Origin: Ramlibacter aurantiacus | GTDB lineage: Bacteria; Pseudomonadota; Gammaproteobacteria; Burkholderiales; Burkholderiaceae_C | NCBI RefSeq assembly: GCF_016722895.1 | Contig: NZ_JAEQNA010000001.1 | Location: 868,001-932,000, forward strand | DNA: 64,000 bases | Direction: 5' to 3' | Part shown: one piece after another, positions 11,415 through 20,570 of the stretch | How positions within the stretch are numbered: the first letter of the stretch is position 1 | Layout: each line of letters begins with the position of its first letter | Made by a program: the position numbers and the translations under genes | The notes under the pieces: generated by a model | What the model saw: the letters and a program-made list of their open reading frames with translations, nothing else | What the model was told of the DNA's origin: nothing | The model's database searches: none

Positions 11415-12116
11415 CTAGGCGGGCTCCATGCCCTGGCGCCGCTTGGCCACTTCGGCCTCGGGCGAATTCATGTACGCCAGCATCTCCCGCACGGCGGCGA
11501 CCTGGGCCGAGTTCGTGCACACGCCGGCGGAAAAGATGGTGGTGATCTGGATGGGCCCGGGCATCGGTCCGACGATGGTGATGCCGGGCACGTGGATCAG
11601 TTCACTGAGCTGCTGGAAGCCCAGTTCGACCTCGCCCTTGGCGACCAGGCTGGCCACCGGCACCCCGGGCGGCGCCTGGATGATGCGCTCGCGGACCTGC
11701 TGCGCGATCCCCCAGCGCTCGAACAAGTTGGCCAAGGCCACGCCGCTCGGCCCGGTGGAATACCCGAGGGTGCGTGCATTCGACACGGCCTGGCGCAGCG
11801 TATCTTCGGAGCCGATGTCGGGCACGGGTGCCCCGCTGCGCACCGCCACCGACACGCCCGAGCGCACCAGGTCGACCTTGCTGCCGTCCATGAGGTGTCC
11901 GCTGGCGACGAGCTTGTCGATGGCGTCGGAAGCCAGCACGACCACATCGAAGGCCTCACCGGCCTGCACGCGCTTGGCGGCGTCTACGCCGCCCACGGAT
12001 TCGAACTCGACTCGCCGCCCCGAACGCTGCTGGAAACCGGCGGTCAGCTCCGCCAGCAGCTGGCGAGTGGCCATGGAGGAGATGCCGCGGATGGGCGCGG
12101 GGTTGTCTGAGGGCAT
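11415..12116 (-). CDS. ModA-like substrate-binding domain protein without signal peptide
   Basis: 233 residues similar to periplasmic molybdate-type binding proteins: [38 protein letters not shown] and [20 protein letters not shown]. The N-terminus [11 protein letters not shown] has no hydrophobic signal segment, and the start is firmly set by AAGGAGAAT upstream, so the protein is probably cytoplasmic. It is the promoter-proximal gene of the pmd operon, 29 bases before pmdE. A role as an intracellular sensor or ligand carrier is an inference; a transporter role is unlikely without export or a permease. Confidence 0.75.
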   Translation of the reverse strand: MPSDNPAPIRGISSMATRQLLAELTAGFQQRSGRRVEFESVGGVDAAKRVQAGEAFDVVVLASDAIDKLVASGHLMDGSKVDLVRSGVSVAVRSGAPVPDIGSEDTLRQAVSNARTLGYSTGPSGVALANLFERWGIAQQVRERIIQAPPGVPVASLVAKGEVELGFQQLSELIHVPGITIVGPMPGPIQITTIFSAGVCTNSAQVAAVREMLAYMNSPEAEVAKRRQGMEPA

Positions 12117-12223
12117 CCCGGGATTCTCCTTCGGGCACCGTTGCAGGGGAACCCGACGCGGGCACTAGCAGCTATAACGAATTGGCATAATCCAAGCCTA
12201 GCTATTCGCCAACGTGCAAGTCC
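12117..12223. promoter_or_regulatory. Divergent promoter with LysR box between the pmd operon and its regulator
   Basis: The 107-base gap contains TAT (12173-12175), eleven bases (AACGAATTGGC) and ATA (12187-12189), an exact T-N11-A LysR core with symmetric flanks. The gap also carries the AAGGAGAAT ribosome site of the ModA-like gene on the minus strand. The LysR protein at 12224 is the obvious binder, acting on both directions. Confidence 0.75.
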
Positions 12224-13129
12224 ATGGACCTCAAGCAGATCGAGTATTTCGTGCGGGTGGCGGAGCTGGGCAGCTTCACCCGCGCGGCCATCGCGCTCGA
12301 TGTCGCGCAGCCGGCCCTTAGCCGGCAGGTGCGGCTGCTGGAAGTGGAGCTGCGGCAGAACCTGCTGGTGCGCAACGGCCGCGGCGCGCAGCCCACCGAA
12401 GCCGGCAAGCTGCTGCTGGAGCACGGCCGGGGCATCCTGCACCAGGTCGAACGCGCCCGCGAGGAGCTGGGCCGGGTGCGCGGCGGCCTGGCCGGACGAG
12501 TGGCCGTCGGCTTGCCGCCCAGCATTGCCCGCGTACTGGCCGTGCCCCTGATCCGGGCCTTCCATGCCCGCATGCCCGAGGCCAGCCTGTCCATCATGGA
12601 AGGCCTGTCCAGCGGCATGCGCGAATCACTGGCCACGGGCCGCATGGACATCGCGCTGGTCTACAACGCCACGCCGGCGTCGGATGTCGATCTCACGCCG
12701 CTGGTCGAAGAAGACCTGTTCCTGGTGCAGGCCCGCGGTCGGGGCGGTGCGCGCGGCCTGCGACGCGCCATGCCGCTGCGTGAACTGGCCGACCTGCCGC
12801 TGGTCATCCCGACGCGCCCCAACGCCATCCGCATGCAGGTGGAGGCGGCCCTGGCCGACCTCGGCCTGCGCCCGCGCATCGCGCTGGAAATCGATGCGGT
12901 GGCCGCCATCCTCGAACTGGTGGTGGACGGCGCCGGCTGCGCCGTGCTGTCACGCAACGCGGTGCAGACCTCGGGGCGGCCACAGGCGTTCGACATGCGG
13001 CCGATCGGCAACCCCCGCTTTCGCAGCCACCTGTCGATGGCCGTGAGTTCGCAGCGCCCGACCACGCTGACGCAGCAATCCACCCAGGAGTTGATCCGCG
13101 AGATTGCCGGGCAGTTGCTGGCCTCGTAG
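12224..13129 (+). CDS. pmdR: LysR-family regulator of the pmd operon
   Basis: 301 residues. The HTH (MDLKQIEYFVRVAELGSFTR, ALSRQVRLLEVEL) spans residues 1-60, followed by a linker helix and an effector-binding domain from about 92. It is of the CbsR/NAC-like subgroup, with GLSSGMRESLATGRMDIALV in the effector domain. It is transcribed divergently from the catabolic operon across a T-N11-A box, the standard arrangement for an inducer-responsive activator. The inducer is not visible in the sequence; a pathway intermediate is likely. The symbol is assigned by position only. Confidence 0.85.
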   Translation: MDLKQIEYFVRVAELGSFTRAAIALDVAQPALSRQVRLLEVELRQNLLVRNGRGAQPTEAGKLLLEHGRGILHQVERAREELGRVRGGLAGRVAVGLPPSIARVLAVPLIRAFHARMPEASLSIMEGLSSGMRESLATGRMDIALVYNATPASDVDLTPLVEEDLFLVQARGRGGARGLRRAMPLRELADLPLVIPTRPNAIRMQVEAALADLGLRPRIALEIDAVAAILELVVDGAGCAVLSRNAVQTSGRPQAFDMRPIGNPRFRSHLSMAVSSQRPTTLTQQSTQELIREIAGQLLAS

Positions 13130-13268
13130 GCACGGGTTATCCCTGAGGTCTTTACTCAACTTTTGTCAGAAATGCTTCAGTACCCGGCAAGTTCCCTGGG
13201 CAGACTAGCCGGTTACCCTTCGCTTGCTAAAGCCTGACATTCACAACAATCCCGGAGGAAACCGCCCC

Positions 13269-13865
13269 ATGTCCGCGCTTCTCGCGCTCTCTGGCCTGAT
13301 CGACAGGCTCAACACCTTGGTCGGACGGTTGGCCATGTGGCTGATCCTGATCACCACCCTCATCAGCGCCGGCAACGCCATCGTCCGCAAGGCATTCAAC
13401 TCCAGCTCCAACGCGCTTCTCGAGATCCAGTGGTACCTGTTCGCCGGCGTCTTCATGCTGGCCGCCGGTTACGTGCTGCTCAAGAACGCGCATGTGCGGA
13501 TCGACTTCGTCGCTTCTCGCCTGAGCGCCCGCGCCCGCAACTGGATCGACGCGGTCGGCATCGTGGCGGTGCTGGTGCCCTTCTGCCTGATCTGCATCTA
13601 TTTGAGCTGGCCCTTGTTCGTCAACGCCTGGGAGACCGGCGAGATGTCCTCCAATGCCGGCGGCCTGATCCGCTGGCCGGTGTACCTGATGGTGCCGGCC
13701 GGCTTCGGACTGCTGCTGCTGCAGGCGCTCTCGGAGCTGGTCAAGCGCATCGCCTTCCTGCGCGGCGCCGGCCCCGACACGCTGGCCCATGAACAGAGCG
13801 AGGAGCAGGTGGCCCACGAACTGGCAGGCGAGCCCGACGCCCGCGCCGCCTCGCAGGAGCGTTGA
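13269..13865 (+). CDS. dctQ: TRAP transporter small permease (DctQ type)
   Basis: 198 residues with four hydrophobic segments (about residues 20-42, 55-75, 98-120 and 140-160), the layout of DctQ. Key stretches are FAGVFMLAAGYVLLKNAHVRID and WPVYLMVPAGFGLLLLQAL. It joins the large permease in the inner membrane to form a Na+- or H+-driven importer that receives substrate from a periplasmic binding protein. The ATG at 13269 is chosen for the GGAGG eleven bases upstream. It is followed two bases later by dctM. Its C-terminal 30 residues are charged and cytoplasmic. Confidence 0.92.
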   Translation: MSALLALSGLIDRLNTLVGRLAMWLILITTLISAGNAIVRKAFNSSSNALLEIQWYLFAGVFMLAAGYVLLKNAHVRIDFVASRLSARARNWIDAVGIVAVLVPFCLICIYLSWPLFVNAWETGEMSSNAGGLIRWPVYLMVPAGFGLLLLQALSELVKRIAFLRGAGPDTLAHEQSEEQVAHELAGEPDARAASQER

Positions 13866-13867
13866 AC

Positions 13868-15601
13868 ATGGTCGAACTCCTCTCGCAAAACTTCGTCCCG
13901 CTGCTCTTCGTGGGCCTGCTGGCCTTCCTGCTCACCGGATTTCCGGTGGCGTTCGCGCTGGCCGCCACCGGGCTGGGCTTCGGCTTCCTGGGCATGGAAC
14001 TGGGGCTGTTCCCGTCCACGCTGTTCCAGGCGCTGCCGCTGCGCATCTTCGGGATCATGCAGAACGACACGCTGCTGGCCATCCCGTTCTTCACCTTCAT
14101 GGGCATCATCCTGCAGAAGTCCGGCATGGCCGAGGACCTGCTGGAAACCGTGGGCCAGGTGTTCGGCCCCTTGCGCGGCGGCCTGGCCATCGCGGTGATC
14201 CTGGTGGGCGCGCTGCTGGCGGCCACCACCGGCGTGGTCGCCGCCGCCGTGATCTCGATGGGCCTGATCTCGCTGCCCATCATGCTGCGCTACGGCTACA
14301 ACCGGGTGATCGCCACCGGGGTGATCACCGCCTCGGGCACGCTGGCGCAGGCCATACCGCCCTCGCTGGTGCTGATCGTCCTGGCAGACCAGCTGGGTCG
14401 GTCGGTGGGCGACATGTACCAGGGCGCCCTCATTCCAGGCCTGCTGCTGGTCGGGGCATACATCCTCTTCGTGGTGGCCGCCGCCATCTTCATGCCCAAG
14501 GCGGTGCCGGCCCTGCCCGTGGAGGCCCGCATCTATCGCGAGCCCGGCGGCAGCTCCGGCCACGCGTCCCTGCTGGTGCTGCTGGCCGTGGCCGCTGCCG
14601 TGGGAGTCGGCTGGGCGCAGCTCCACGATGCGGCCATGGCCGCATGGACCGGCCGCAGCACCGCCGCCGCCGGTGACGAGGTGCTGATCATGTCGATGAC
14701 GGTGGCCTCGCTGGTGGCCCTGGCCCTGTCTCTGGCCAACCGCCTGTTCCGCCTGGGCCTGCTGTCGCGGCTGGCGGAGCGCGTGACCTTCGTGCTGATG
14801 CCGCCGCTGATCCTGATCTTCCTGGTGCTAGGCACCATCTTCCTGGGCGTGGCGACACCCACCGAAGGCGGAGCGATGGGGGCCGTGGGTGCCCTGGTCC
14901 TGGCGGTCAGCCGCCGGCGGCTGCAGTTCCCGCTGCTGACGCAGGCCCTGGACAGCACCACCCGCCTGTCCACGTTCGTGATGTTCATCCTGGTGGGATC
15001 GACCATCTTCAGCTTCACCTTCAACGCGGCCGACGGCCACATCTGGGTCGAGCACCTGTTCGACAAGGTGCCCGGCGGCGCGCTGGGCTTCCTGCTGGTG
15101 GTGAACCTGCTGGTGTTCCTGCTGGGCATGTTCATCGACTTTTTCGAGATCGCGTTCATCGTGATCCCGCTGCTGGCGCCAGTGGCCGAGAAGATGGGCA
15201 TCGACCTGGTCTGGTTCGGCGTGATCATCGCCATGAACCTGCAGACCTCCTTCCTCACGCCGCCTTTCGGATTCGCGCTGTTCTACCTGCGCAGCGTCGC
15301 TGCCCGCAGCGACTATGCCGACCGCGTGACGGGCCGCACGATTCCGGCCGTGACCACCGGCCAGATCTACAAGGGATCCATCGCCTTCATCGTGCTGCAG
15401 CTGGTGATGGTGGCCGCCATCATCGCCTTCCCGCAGCTGGTCACCGGCAACATCAGCAAGGCATCCAAGCTGAGCGACTCCGAGGTGATGGAGCGCCTGC
15501 AACTGCCGCCGGTGCCCCAGGGCGAACCGCTGCTCTCACCGCCGACGGACTCGTCGCCGCGCGATGTGCAGAAGGAGATCGACGAGCTGTTCAAGCGCTG
15601 A
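13868..15601 (+). CDS. dctM: TRAP transporter large permease (DctM type)
   Basis: 577 residues, longer than typical DctM (about 430), because of an inserted hydrophilic loop and extra segments around residues 220-300 and a charged tail of about 50. Conserved DctM stretches include FFTFMGIILQKSGMAEDLLE, TASGTLAQAIPPSLVLIVLA, GVATPTEGGAMGA and LQTSFLTPPFGFALFYLR. It forms the transport channel. The ATG at 13868 lies two bases past the dctQ stop behind CAGGAG. No binding-protein gene is adjacent; two candidates lie 6.5 kb downstream on the other strand. Confidence 0.93.
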   Translation: MVELLSQNFVPLLFVGLLAFLLTGFPVAFALAATGLGFGFLGMELGLFPSTLFQALPLRIFGIMQNDTLLAIPFFTFMGIILQKSGMAEDLLETVGQVFGPLRGGLAIAVILVGALLAATTGVVAAAVISMGLISLPIMLRYGYNRVIATGVITASGTLAQAIPPSLVLIVLADQLGRSVGDMYQGALIPGLLLVGAYILFVVAAAIFMPKAVPALPVEARIYREPGGSSGHASLLVLLAVAAAVGVGWAQLHDAAMAAWTGRSTAAAGDEVLIMSMTVASLVALALSLANRLFRLGLLSRLAERVTFVLMPPLILIFLVLGTIFLGVATPTEGGAMGAVGALVLAVSRRRLQFPLLTQALDSTTRLSTFVMFILVGSTIFSFTFNAADGHIWVEHLFDKVPGGALGFLLVVNLLVFLLGMFIDFFEIAFIVIPLLAPVAEKMGIDLVWFGVIIAMNLQTSFLTPPFGFALFYLRSVAARSDYADRVTGRTIPAVTTGQIYKGSIAFIVLQLVMVAAIIAFPQLVTGNISKASKLSDSEVMERLQLPPVPQGEPLLSPPTDSSPRDVQKEIDELFKR

Positions 15602-15654
15602 TCGGGGACGCGGGCCACTCGCGGCCGCGGCACTCCCGCACGCCTTCTCGCCAA

Positions 15655-15679
15655 TCGGGCTCCCCCTTCGGGAGCCCGA
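15655..15679. terminator. Hairpin after dctM, possible terminator
   Basis: TCGGGCTCCC (15655-15664) and GGGAGCCCGA (15670-15679) form a perfect ten-pair stem with a five-base CCTTC loop. It has no following T tract on either strand, so termination would be weak or Rho-aided. Confidence 0.45.
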
Positions 15680-15773
15680 ATCGCTGGTGCTCGGACCGAG
15701 GGGCGCCGGCCGTCTCCGTGCAGCAGCCGCCGTTGGCCACCGGCACCTTCCGACGAACGTAGACTCGCCCCCC

Positions 15774-15824
15774 ATGACCGAGCTTGCAAACGGGGTCGCG
15801 CACCCTGCCCACGCGCGCCGATGA
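15774..15824 (+). CDS. Putative 16-residue leader peptide coupled to mrpA
   Basis: MTELANGVAHPAHARR ends in a TGA that overlaps the mrpA ATG as ATGA, the same overlap used by later genes of this operon. A -10-like TAGACT (15760-15765) lies eight bases before its ATG with no ribosome site between, so it may be read from a leaderless transcript. mrpA itself has no clear ribosome site, which fits dependence on upstream translation. This is an inference from layout only. Confidence 0.3.
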   Translation: MTELANGVAHPAHARR

Positions 15825-18631
15825 ACGATCTGCTTGTCGCCATCATCCTGCTGCCCCTGCTGCCGGGCGTGCTCCTTTGCCACGCCCTGGGCCGGGCCAA
15901 TTCGCCAGCCCGGCGGCGGGCCACCGCCTGGGCCGCCGGCGCCGTGACGCTGACCGCGCTGGGGCTGCTGCTGCTGCTGGCGCCGGCGGTCTTCGCCGGG
16001 CAGACCCTGCTGCTGCACCTGCCCTGGGTCCCCGACATCGGCCTGAACATCGGCCTGCGCCTCGATGGCCTGGCGCTGATGTTCGCGCTGCTGATCACTT
16101 CGGTCGGGTCGCTGATCGTGCTGTACGCCGCCTACTACCTGGGCTCGGACGACCCGGCCGGCAAATTCTTCGCGCTGCTGATGCTGTTCATGGCGGCCAT
16201 GCTCGGCATCGTGGTGTCCGACAACCTGCTGCTGCTGGTGGTGTTCTGGGAGCTGACCAGCATCTCCTCGTTCCTGCTGGTGGGCTACTGGGGCCCCCAA
16301 CGCGCCGACGCCCGAGCCGGTGCCCGGATGGCGCTGGCCGTGACGGGCGGGGGCGGCCTGGCGCTGCTGGCGGGCATCGTGCTGCTCGGGCAGGCGGGCG
16401 GCAGCTTCGAGTTGTCGGTCCTGCTGGATCGCGGCGACGCGATCCGCGCCCATGCCAATTACCCGCTCATCCTGGCGCTGATCCTCGTGGGCTGCTTCAC
16501 CAAGAGCGCACAGGTGCCCTTCCACTTCTGGCTGCCCGAGGCCATGGCGGCGCCGACGCCGGTCTCCGCCTATCTTCACTCGGCCACCATGGTGAAGGCC
16601 GGGGTGTTCCTGCTGGCGCGCCTGTTCCCGCTGATCGGCGATACCACGGCGTTCCAGTACGCCGTCGGTGGCGCCGGCCTGGTCACCCTGGTGTTCGCGG
16701 CCTACGTGGCCGTGTTCAAGCACGACCTCAAAGGCCTGCTGGCCTACTCGACCATCAGTCACCTGGGACTGCTCGTGTTCCTGCTCGGCCTGAACTCGCC
16801 ACTGGCAAAGGTGGCGGCCATGTTCCACGTCCTGAACCACGCCACCTTCAAGGCCTCGCTGTTCATGACGGCCGGCATCATCGACCACGAGACCGGCACC
16901 CGTGACATGCGAAGGCTGGGTGGGCTCGTGCGCTATCTCCCCTGGACAGCCACCCTGGCCATGGTGGCGGCGGCATCCATGGCCGGCATTCCGCTGGCCA
17001 ACGGTTTCCTGTCCAAGGAAATGTTCTTTGACGAGGCGCTTCGCGCCGGCAACCGGATCAGCATGGTGGTCCCGCTGGTGGCCGTGGTCTTCGGCATCTG
17101 CTCGGTCGCCTACTCGCTGCGCTTCATCCACGATGTGTTCTTCAACGGCCCGCCTCGCGACCTGCCCAGGGTGCCGCACGAGCCGCCCCTGTTCATGAAG
17201 GTGCCGGTGGCGCTGCTGGTGGTGGTGGTCGTGGTGGTGGGCGTGCTGCCGGCGGTCACCTTCGGGCCGCTGGTGGCCGTCGCCTCGACGGCCGTCCTGA
17301 ACCAGGCACCTCCCGAATTCAAGCTCGCGCTCTGGCACGGCTTCAACCTGCCGCTGCTCATGAGCGCGATCGCCCTGGTCGGGGGACTGTTGATGTACTG
17401 GGCCTTGCAGAACCGGTTCGACCTGCACCTGCAGCATCCCGCGCGGGTGACCGGGCGGCTGCTGTTCAACCGGGGACTCGACGGACTGACCTCGCTGTCG
17501 CGGCGCCTCACGCAGAAAACCGAGAACGGATCGGTGCAGCGCTACCTGGCGCTGCTGGTCGGCGCTGCCGTCGTGGTGGGTGCCTGGGCGTTCATCGCGG
17601 GCGACCAGCCATCCACCGCCGGCAGCCGCGAATTGCTCCCCGCCAACCTGGTGGCGGTGCTGCTGTGGCTGCTGCTGGTCGCAACGGGTGGGGCCCTGGT
17701 GCTGGGCCACCGTCGGCGGGTGCTGGCGGTCGTCATGGCTGGCGGCATCGGGCTGATCACCGCCATCAGCTTCGAGGCCCTCTCGGCCCCCGACCTTGCC
17801 CTGACCCAGCTGTCGGTCGAGGTGGTCTCCAGTGCGCTGCTGCTGATGGCATTGGCCCTGCTGCCCCGAACCACGCCGCGGGAATCGAGCGTCCGCCGGC
17901 GAACGCGCGACGGGGCGCTCGCACTCCTGGGCGGCGCCGGCGTGGGCTGGCTGGCCTGGCTGATGCTCACGCGCGACCATGATTCGCTGTCCTGGTACTT
18001 CCTGGAACAGTCCATTCCCAAGGGCGGCGGATCCAACGCCGTCAACGTGATCCTGGTCGACTTCCGCGGCTTCGACACCTTCGGCGAGATCACCGTGCTG
18101 GGCATTGCCGCGATTGGCGTGCTCGCCATGCTGCAAGGCATGCGCGTGCGTCGCGACCCGGCCCCCGGCGGACAGCACTGGTCCTTCGCACAGCCCTCGC
18201 TGATGCTGCGCATGGCCGCGCGTTTCATCCTGCCGCTCGCACTGGCCGTGTCGGCCTACCTGTTCTGGCGCGGCCACAACCTACCCGGCGGCGGCTTCAT
18301 CGCCGGCCTGGTCACCGCAGCCGCGCTGGTGCTGCAGTACATGGCGATGGGGCAATCGCGGGCGGAGGCGCTGCTGGGCGGTGATGCTTCGCGCCTCTTC
18401 ACGCGCTGGATTGCGGCCGGCCTGGCCATCGCGGCCACCACAGGGATCGGCGCCATGCTGCTCGGGCACCCGTTCCTCACCAGCGCCCATGCGCATCCCT
18501 ACCTGCCCCTGATCGGGGGTGTCGGCCTGGCCACGGCGGCGCTGTTCGATCTCGGCGTCTACATCACCGTGGTCGGCGCCACGCTGCTGCTATTCGCGAC
18601 CTTGGGCGCCGCGAGCAAGGAGTCTCCATGA
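15821..18631 (+). CDS. mrpA: Na+/H+ antiporter subunits MrpA and MrpB fused
   Basis: 936 residues. The first 750 are MrpA: NuoL-like multi-pass proton channel segments with FWELTSISSFLLVGYW, KSAQVPFHFWLPEAMAAPTP, LHSATMVKAGVFL and HLGLLVFLLGL. A later domain carries FEALSAPDLALTQLSVEVVS. The last 150 residues (RFILPLALAVSAYLFWRGHN, LPGGGFIAGLVTAAALVLQY) are MrpB. A fused A-B polypeptide is the usual form in many Gram-negatives. The complex exports Na+ for H+ in the inner membrane and supports pH and salt tolerance. The ATG at 15821 follows a weak ribosome context. The stop overlaps mrpC as ATGA. Confidence 0.95.
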   Translation: MNDLLVAIILLPLLPGVLLCHALGRANSPARRRATAWAAGAVTLTALGLLLLLAPAVFAGQTLLLHLPWVPDIGLNIGLRLDGLALMFALLITSVGSLIVLYAAYYLGSDDPAGKFFALLMLFMAAMLGIVVSDNLLLLVVFWELTSISSFLLVGYWGPQRADARAGARMALAVTGGGGLALLAGIVLLGQAGGSFELSVLLDRGDAIRAHANYPLILALILVGCFTKSAQVPFHFWLPEAMAAPTPVSAYLHSATMVKAGVFLLARLFPLIGDTTAFQYAVGGAGLVTLVFAAYVAVFKHDLKGLLAYSTISHLGLLVFLLGLNSPLAKVAAMFHVLNHATFKASLFMTAGIIDHETGTRDMRRLGGLVRYLPWTATLAMVAAASMAGIPLANGFLSKEMFFDEALRAGNRISMVVPLVAVVFGICSVAYSLRFIHDVFFNGPPRDLPRVPHEPPLFMKVPVALLVVVVVVVGVLPAVTFGPLVAVASTAVLNQAPPEFKLALWHGFNLPLLMSAIALVGGLLMYWALQNRFDLHLQHPARVTGRLLFNRGLDGLTSLSRRLTQKTENGSVQRYLALLVGAAVVVGAWAFIAGDQPSTAGSRELLPANLVAVLLWLLLVATGGALVLGHRRRVLAVVMAGGIGLITAISFEALSAPDLALTQLSVEVVSSALLLMALALLPRTTPRESSVRRRTRDGALALLGGAGVGWLAWLMLTRDHDSLSWYFLEQSIPKGGGSNAVNVILVDFRGFDTFGEITVLGIAAIGVLAMLQGMRVRRDPAPGGQHWSFAQPSLMLRMAARFILPLALAVSAYLFWRGHNLPGGGFIAGLVTAAALVLQYMAMGQSRAEALLGGDASRLFTRWIAAGLAIAATTGIGAMLLGHPFLTSAHAHPYLPLIGGVGLATAALFDLGVYITVVGATLLLFATLGAASKESP

Positions 18632-18981
18632 ACCTCAGTATCGAATTCCTGCTCGCCACCGGACTGGGCTGGGTCACGGCCTGCGGCATCTACCTGATGC
18701 TGCGGGGTCGCACGTTTCCCATGGTGCTGGGCCTCACCGTCCTGAGCTATGCGGTGAACGTGTTCATTTTCGCGACCGGCCGGCTGTGGGTCGGACTGCC
18801 CCCCATCCTCGGCCAGGACCGGCCGGTTGCCGATCCGCTGCCGCAGGCCCTGGTGCTCACGGCCATCGTGATCGGCTTCGCCACCACGGGCCTGATCCTG
18901 GAGATGGCGCTGCGCAGCCGGCACGAGTCCGGCACCGACCACGTCGACGGCATCGAACGCCAGCCCGAGGCACGTGGATGA
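18628..18981 (+). CDS. mrpC: Na+/H+ antiporter subunit MrpC
   Basis: 117 residues with three membrane helices, similar to NuoK. The segments GIYLMLRGRTFPMVLGLTVL, YAVNVFIFATGRL and ALVLTAIVIGFATTGLILEM are characteristic; the last includes the conserved LVLTAIVI stretch. A small hydrophobic proton-path subunit of the Mrp complex. Both ends overlap neighbours by four bases (ATGA), so the whole operon is translationally coupled. Confidence 0.95.
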   Translation: MNLSIEFLLATGLGWVTACGIYLMLRGRTFPMVLGLTVLSYAVNVFIFATGRLWVGLPPILGQDRPVADPLPQALVLTAIVIGFATTGLILEMALRSRHESGTDHVDGIERQPEARG

Positions 18982-20570
18982 ACCTCATGACCTGGCTCCA
19001 GGGCCAACTGCCGGTCCTGCCGGTGGTGTTGCCCCTCATCACGGCTGCGCTGCTGCTCGCCGGCGGCGATGGCCTCGACAGCCCCGAGGTCGCCGACCGG
19101 CGCGCCGTGATGCGCACGCGCGTGCTCTCGCTGTCGTCGATCGCCGTGCTCCTGGGCATCTCGGCGGCCTTGGCCGTCGATGCCGCGGGCGGCGACTGGC
19201 GCGTCTACCGGCTTGGCGAATGGCAGGCCCCGTTCGGGATCGTGCTGACGATCGATCGCCTGTCGGCCGCCATGGTGCTGCTGACGCAGGCGGTGGCCCT
19301 GCCGGTGGCCGCCTATGCCTGTGGCGGCTGGGACCTGCGCGGCCGCCACTTCCACGCCCTGCTGCACTTCCAGCTCATGGGACTGAATGGCGCCTTCCTC
19401 ACCGGCGACCTGTTCAACCTGTTCGTCTTCTTCGAGGTGTTGCTGATCGCCTCGTATGTGCTGCTGGTGCATGGCCAGGGCCGCCAGCGGTTCCGCGTCG
19501 GCGTGCCCTACGTGGCGCTGAACCTGGCCGCTTCGGGCCTGTTCCTGATCGGCGTCGCGCTGCTGTATGCGGTCACCGGCACCTTGAACATGGCGGACCT
19601 GGCCATGCGCGTCGGGCGCTTCACCGGCACGGAAGCGCTGCTGCTGCAAGTGGGCGGGCTGCTGCTGCTGGTGGTGTTCGGCTTCAAGGCTGCGCTGGTG
19701 CCGCTGCATCTGTGGCTGCCCGCCACCTATGCCGCCGCCAGTCCACCGGTGGCCGCCCTGTTCGCGCTGATGACCAAGGTCGGGGTGTACGCGATCCTGC
19801 GGGTGCACGGCGTGGTGTTCGGCGAAGGCGCTGGCGTTTCGGCGTGGCTGGCGGCCGACTGGCTGCTGCCGCTCGCCCTGGGCGGCAGCCTGCTGGCCGC
19901 GCTGGGCGCGCTGGGCGCGAACAGCCTGTCCCGGATGATCGGCTGGCTCACCATCGCGTCGGTCGGCACCATCCTGGTGGCGGTGTCGCTGTACACCCCG
20001 GGGGCCTGGTCGGCAGCGATCTACTACACCCTGCACAGCACCCTGGTGATGGCCGCGCTGTTCCTGGTGGCCGACCTGATCGCTCAGGAGCGCGGCAGGC
20101 GCGGCGACCGGCTCGCCATGGCCGCGCCGGTGGCGCAGCCGGCGCTGCTGGGAAGCTTGCTGGTGCTGGTCGCCGCGTCGGTCGTCGGTCTGCCGCCGCT
20201 GCCGGGCTTTATCGGCAAGCTGATGATCCTGCAGGCCGCGACCGGACCTTCGGCGCCGTGGGTCTGGAGCGCCGTGCTGCTGGTGGGCTTTGTTTCGCTA
20301 CTCAGCCTGGCCCGCGCTGGCAGCCTGGTGTTCTGGAAGGTCGCGGCCGCACCGCCGTCGGCCCAGCGCGCGCGCAGCGGACTGGTGGCCGCGACCGCGT
20401 TGGTGGTGCTGGCCATGCTCGGGCTCACCATCGCGGCTGCGCCGCTCAAGCGCTACACCGATGCGGCGGCGGCCCAGCTGGCCGACCGCGAGGGCCTCGC
20501 CCGTGCCGTCCTCGGGCCGGACGCCGGGGCGGGCGCCGTACGGCCGTATCGCGCAGGAGAAGACCGATGA
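18978..20570 (+). CDS. mrpD: Na+/H+ antiporter subunit MrpD
   Basis: 530 residues and about 14 membrane helices, homologous to the NuoM/NuoN antiporter-like subunits. Family stretches include NLFVFFEVLLIASYVLLVHG, GFKAALVPLHLWLPATYAAA, ALFALMTKVGVYAILRVHGV and LPPLPGFIGKLMIL. The conserved Glu of FFEVL and Lys of FKAALVP and MTKVG are the usual proton-transfer residues. The start is fixed by the ATGA overlap with mrpC. Confidence 0.95.
   Translation: MNLMTWLQGQLPVLPVVLPLITAALLLAGGDGLDSPEVADRRAVMRTRVLSLSSIAVLLGISAALAVDAAGGDWRVYRLGEWQAPFGIVLTIDRLSAAMVLLTQAVALPVAAYACGGWDLRGRHFHALLHFQLMGLNGAFLTGDLFNLFVFFEVLLIASYVLLVHGQGRQRFRVGVPYVALNLAASGLFLIGVALLYAVTGTLNMADLAMRVGRFTGTEALLLQVGGLLLLVVFGFKAALVPLHLWLPATYAAASPPVAALFALMTKVGVYAILRVHGVVFGEGAGVSAWLAADWLLPLALGGSLLAALGALGANSLSRMIGWLTIASVGTILVAVSLYTPGAWSAAIYYTLHSTLVMAALFLVADLIAQERGRRGDRLAMAAPVAQPALLGSLLVLVAASVVGLPPLPGFIGKLMILQAATGPSAPWVWSAVLLVGFVSLLSLARAGSLVFWKVAAAPPSAQRARSGLVAATALVVLAMLGLTIAAAPLKRYTDAAAAQLADREGLARAVLGPDAGAGAVRPYRAGEDR

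Noticed and set aside
15536-18277. A 913-codon open frame on the minus strand opposite mrpA, rich in Gln, His, Arg and Gly.
   Set aside because: Antisense artefact of high-GC codon bias; mrpA on the plus strand has clear membrane motifs and the antisense product has no domain pattern.
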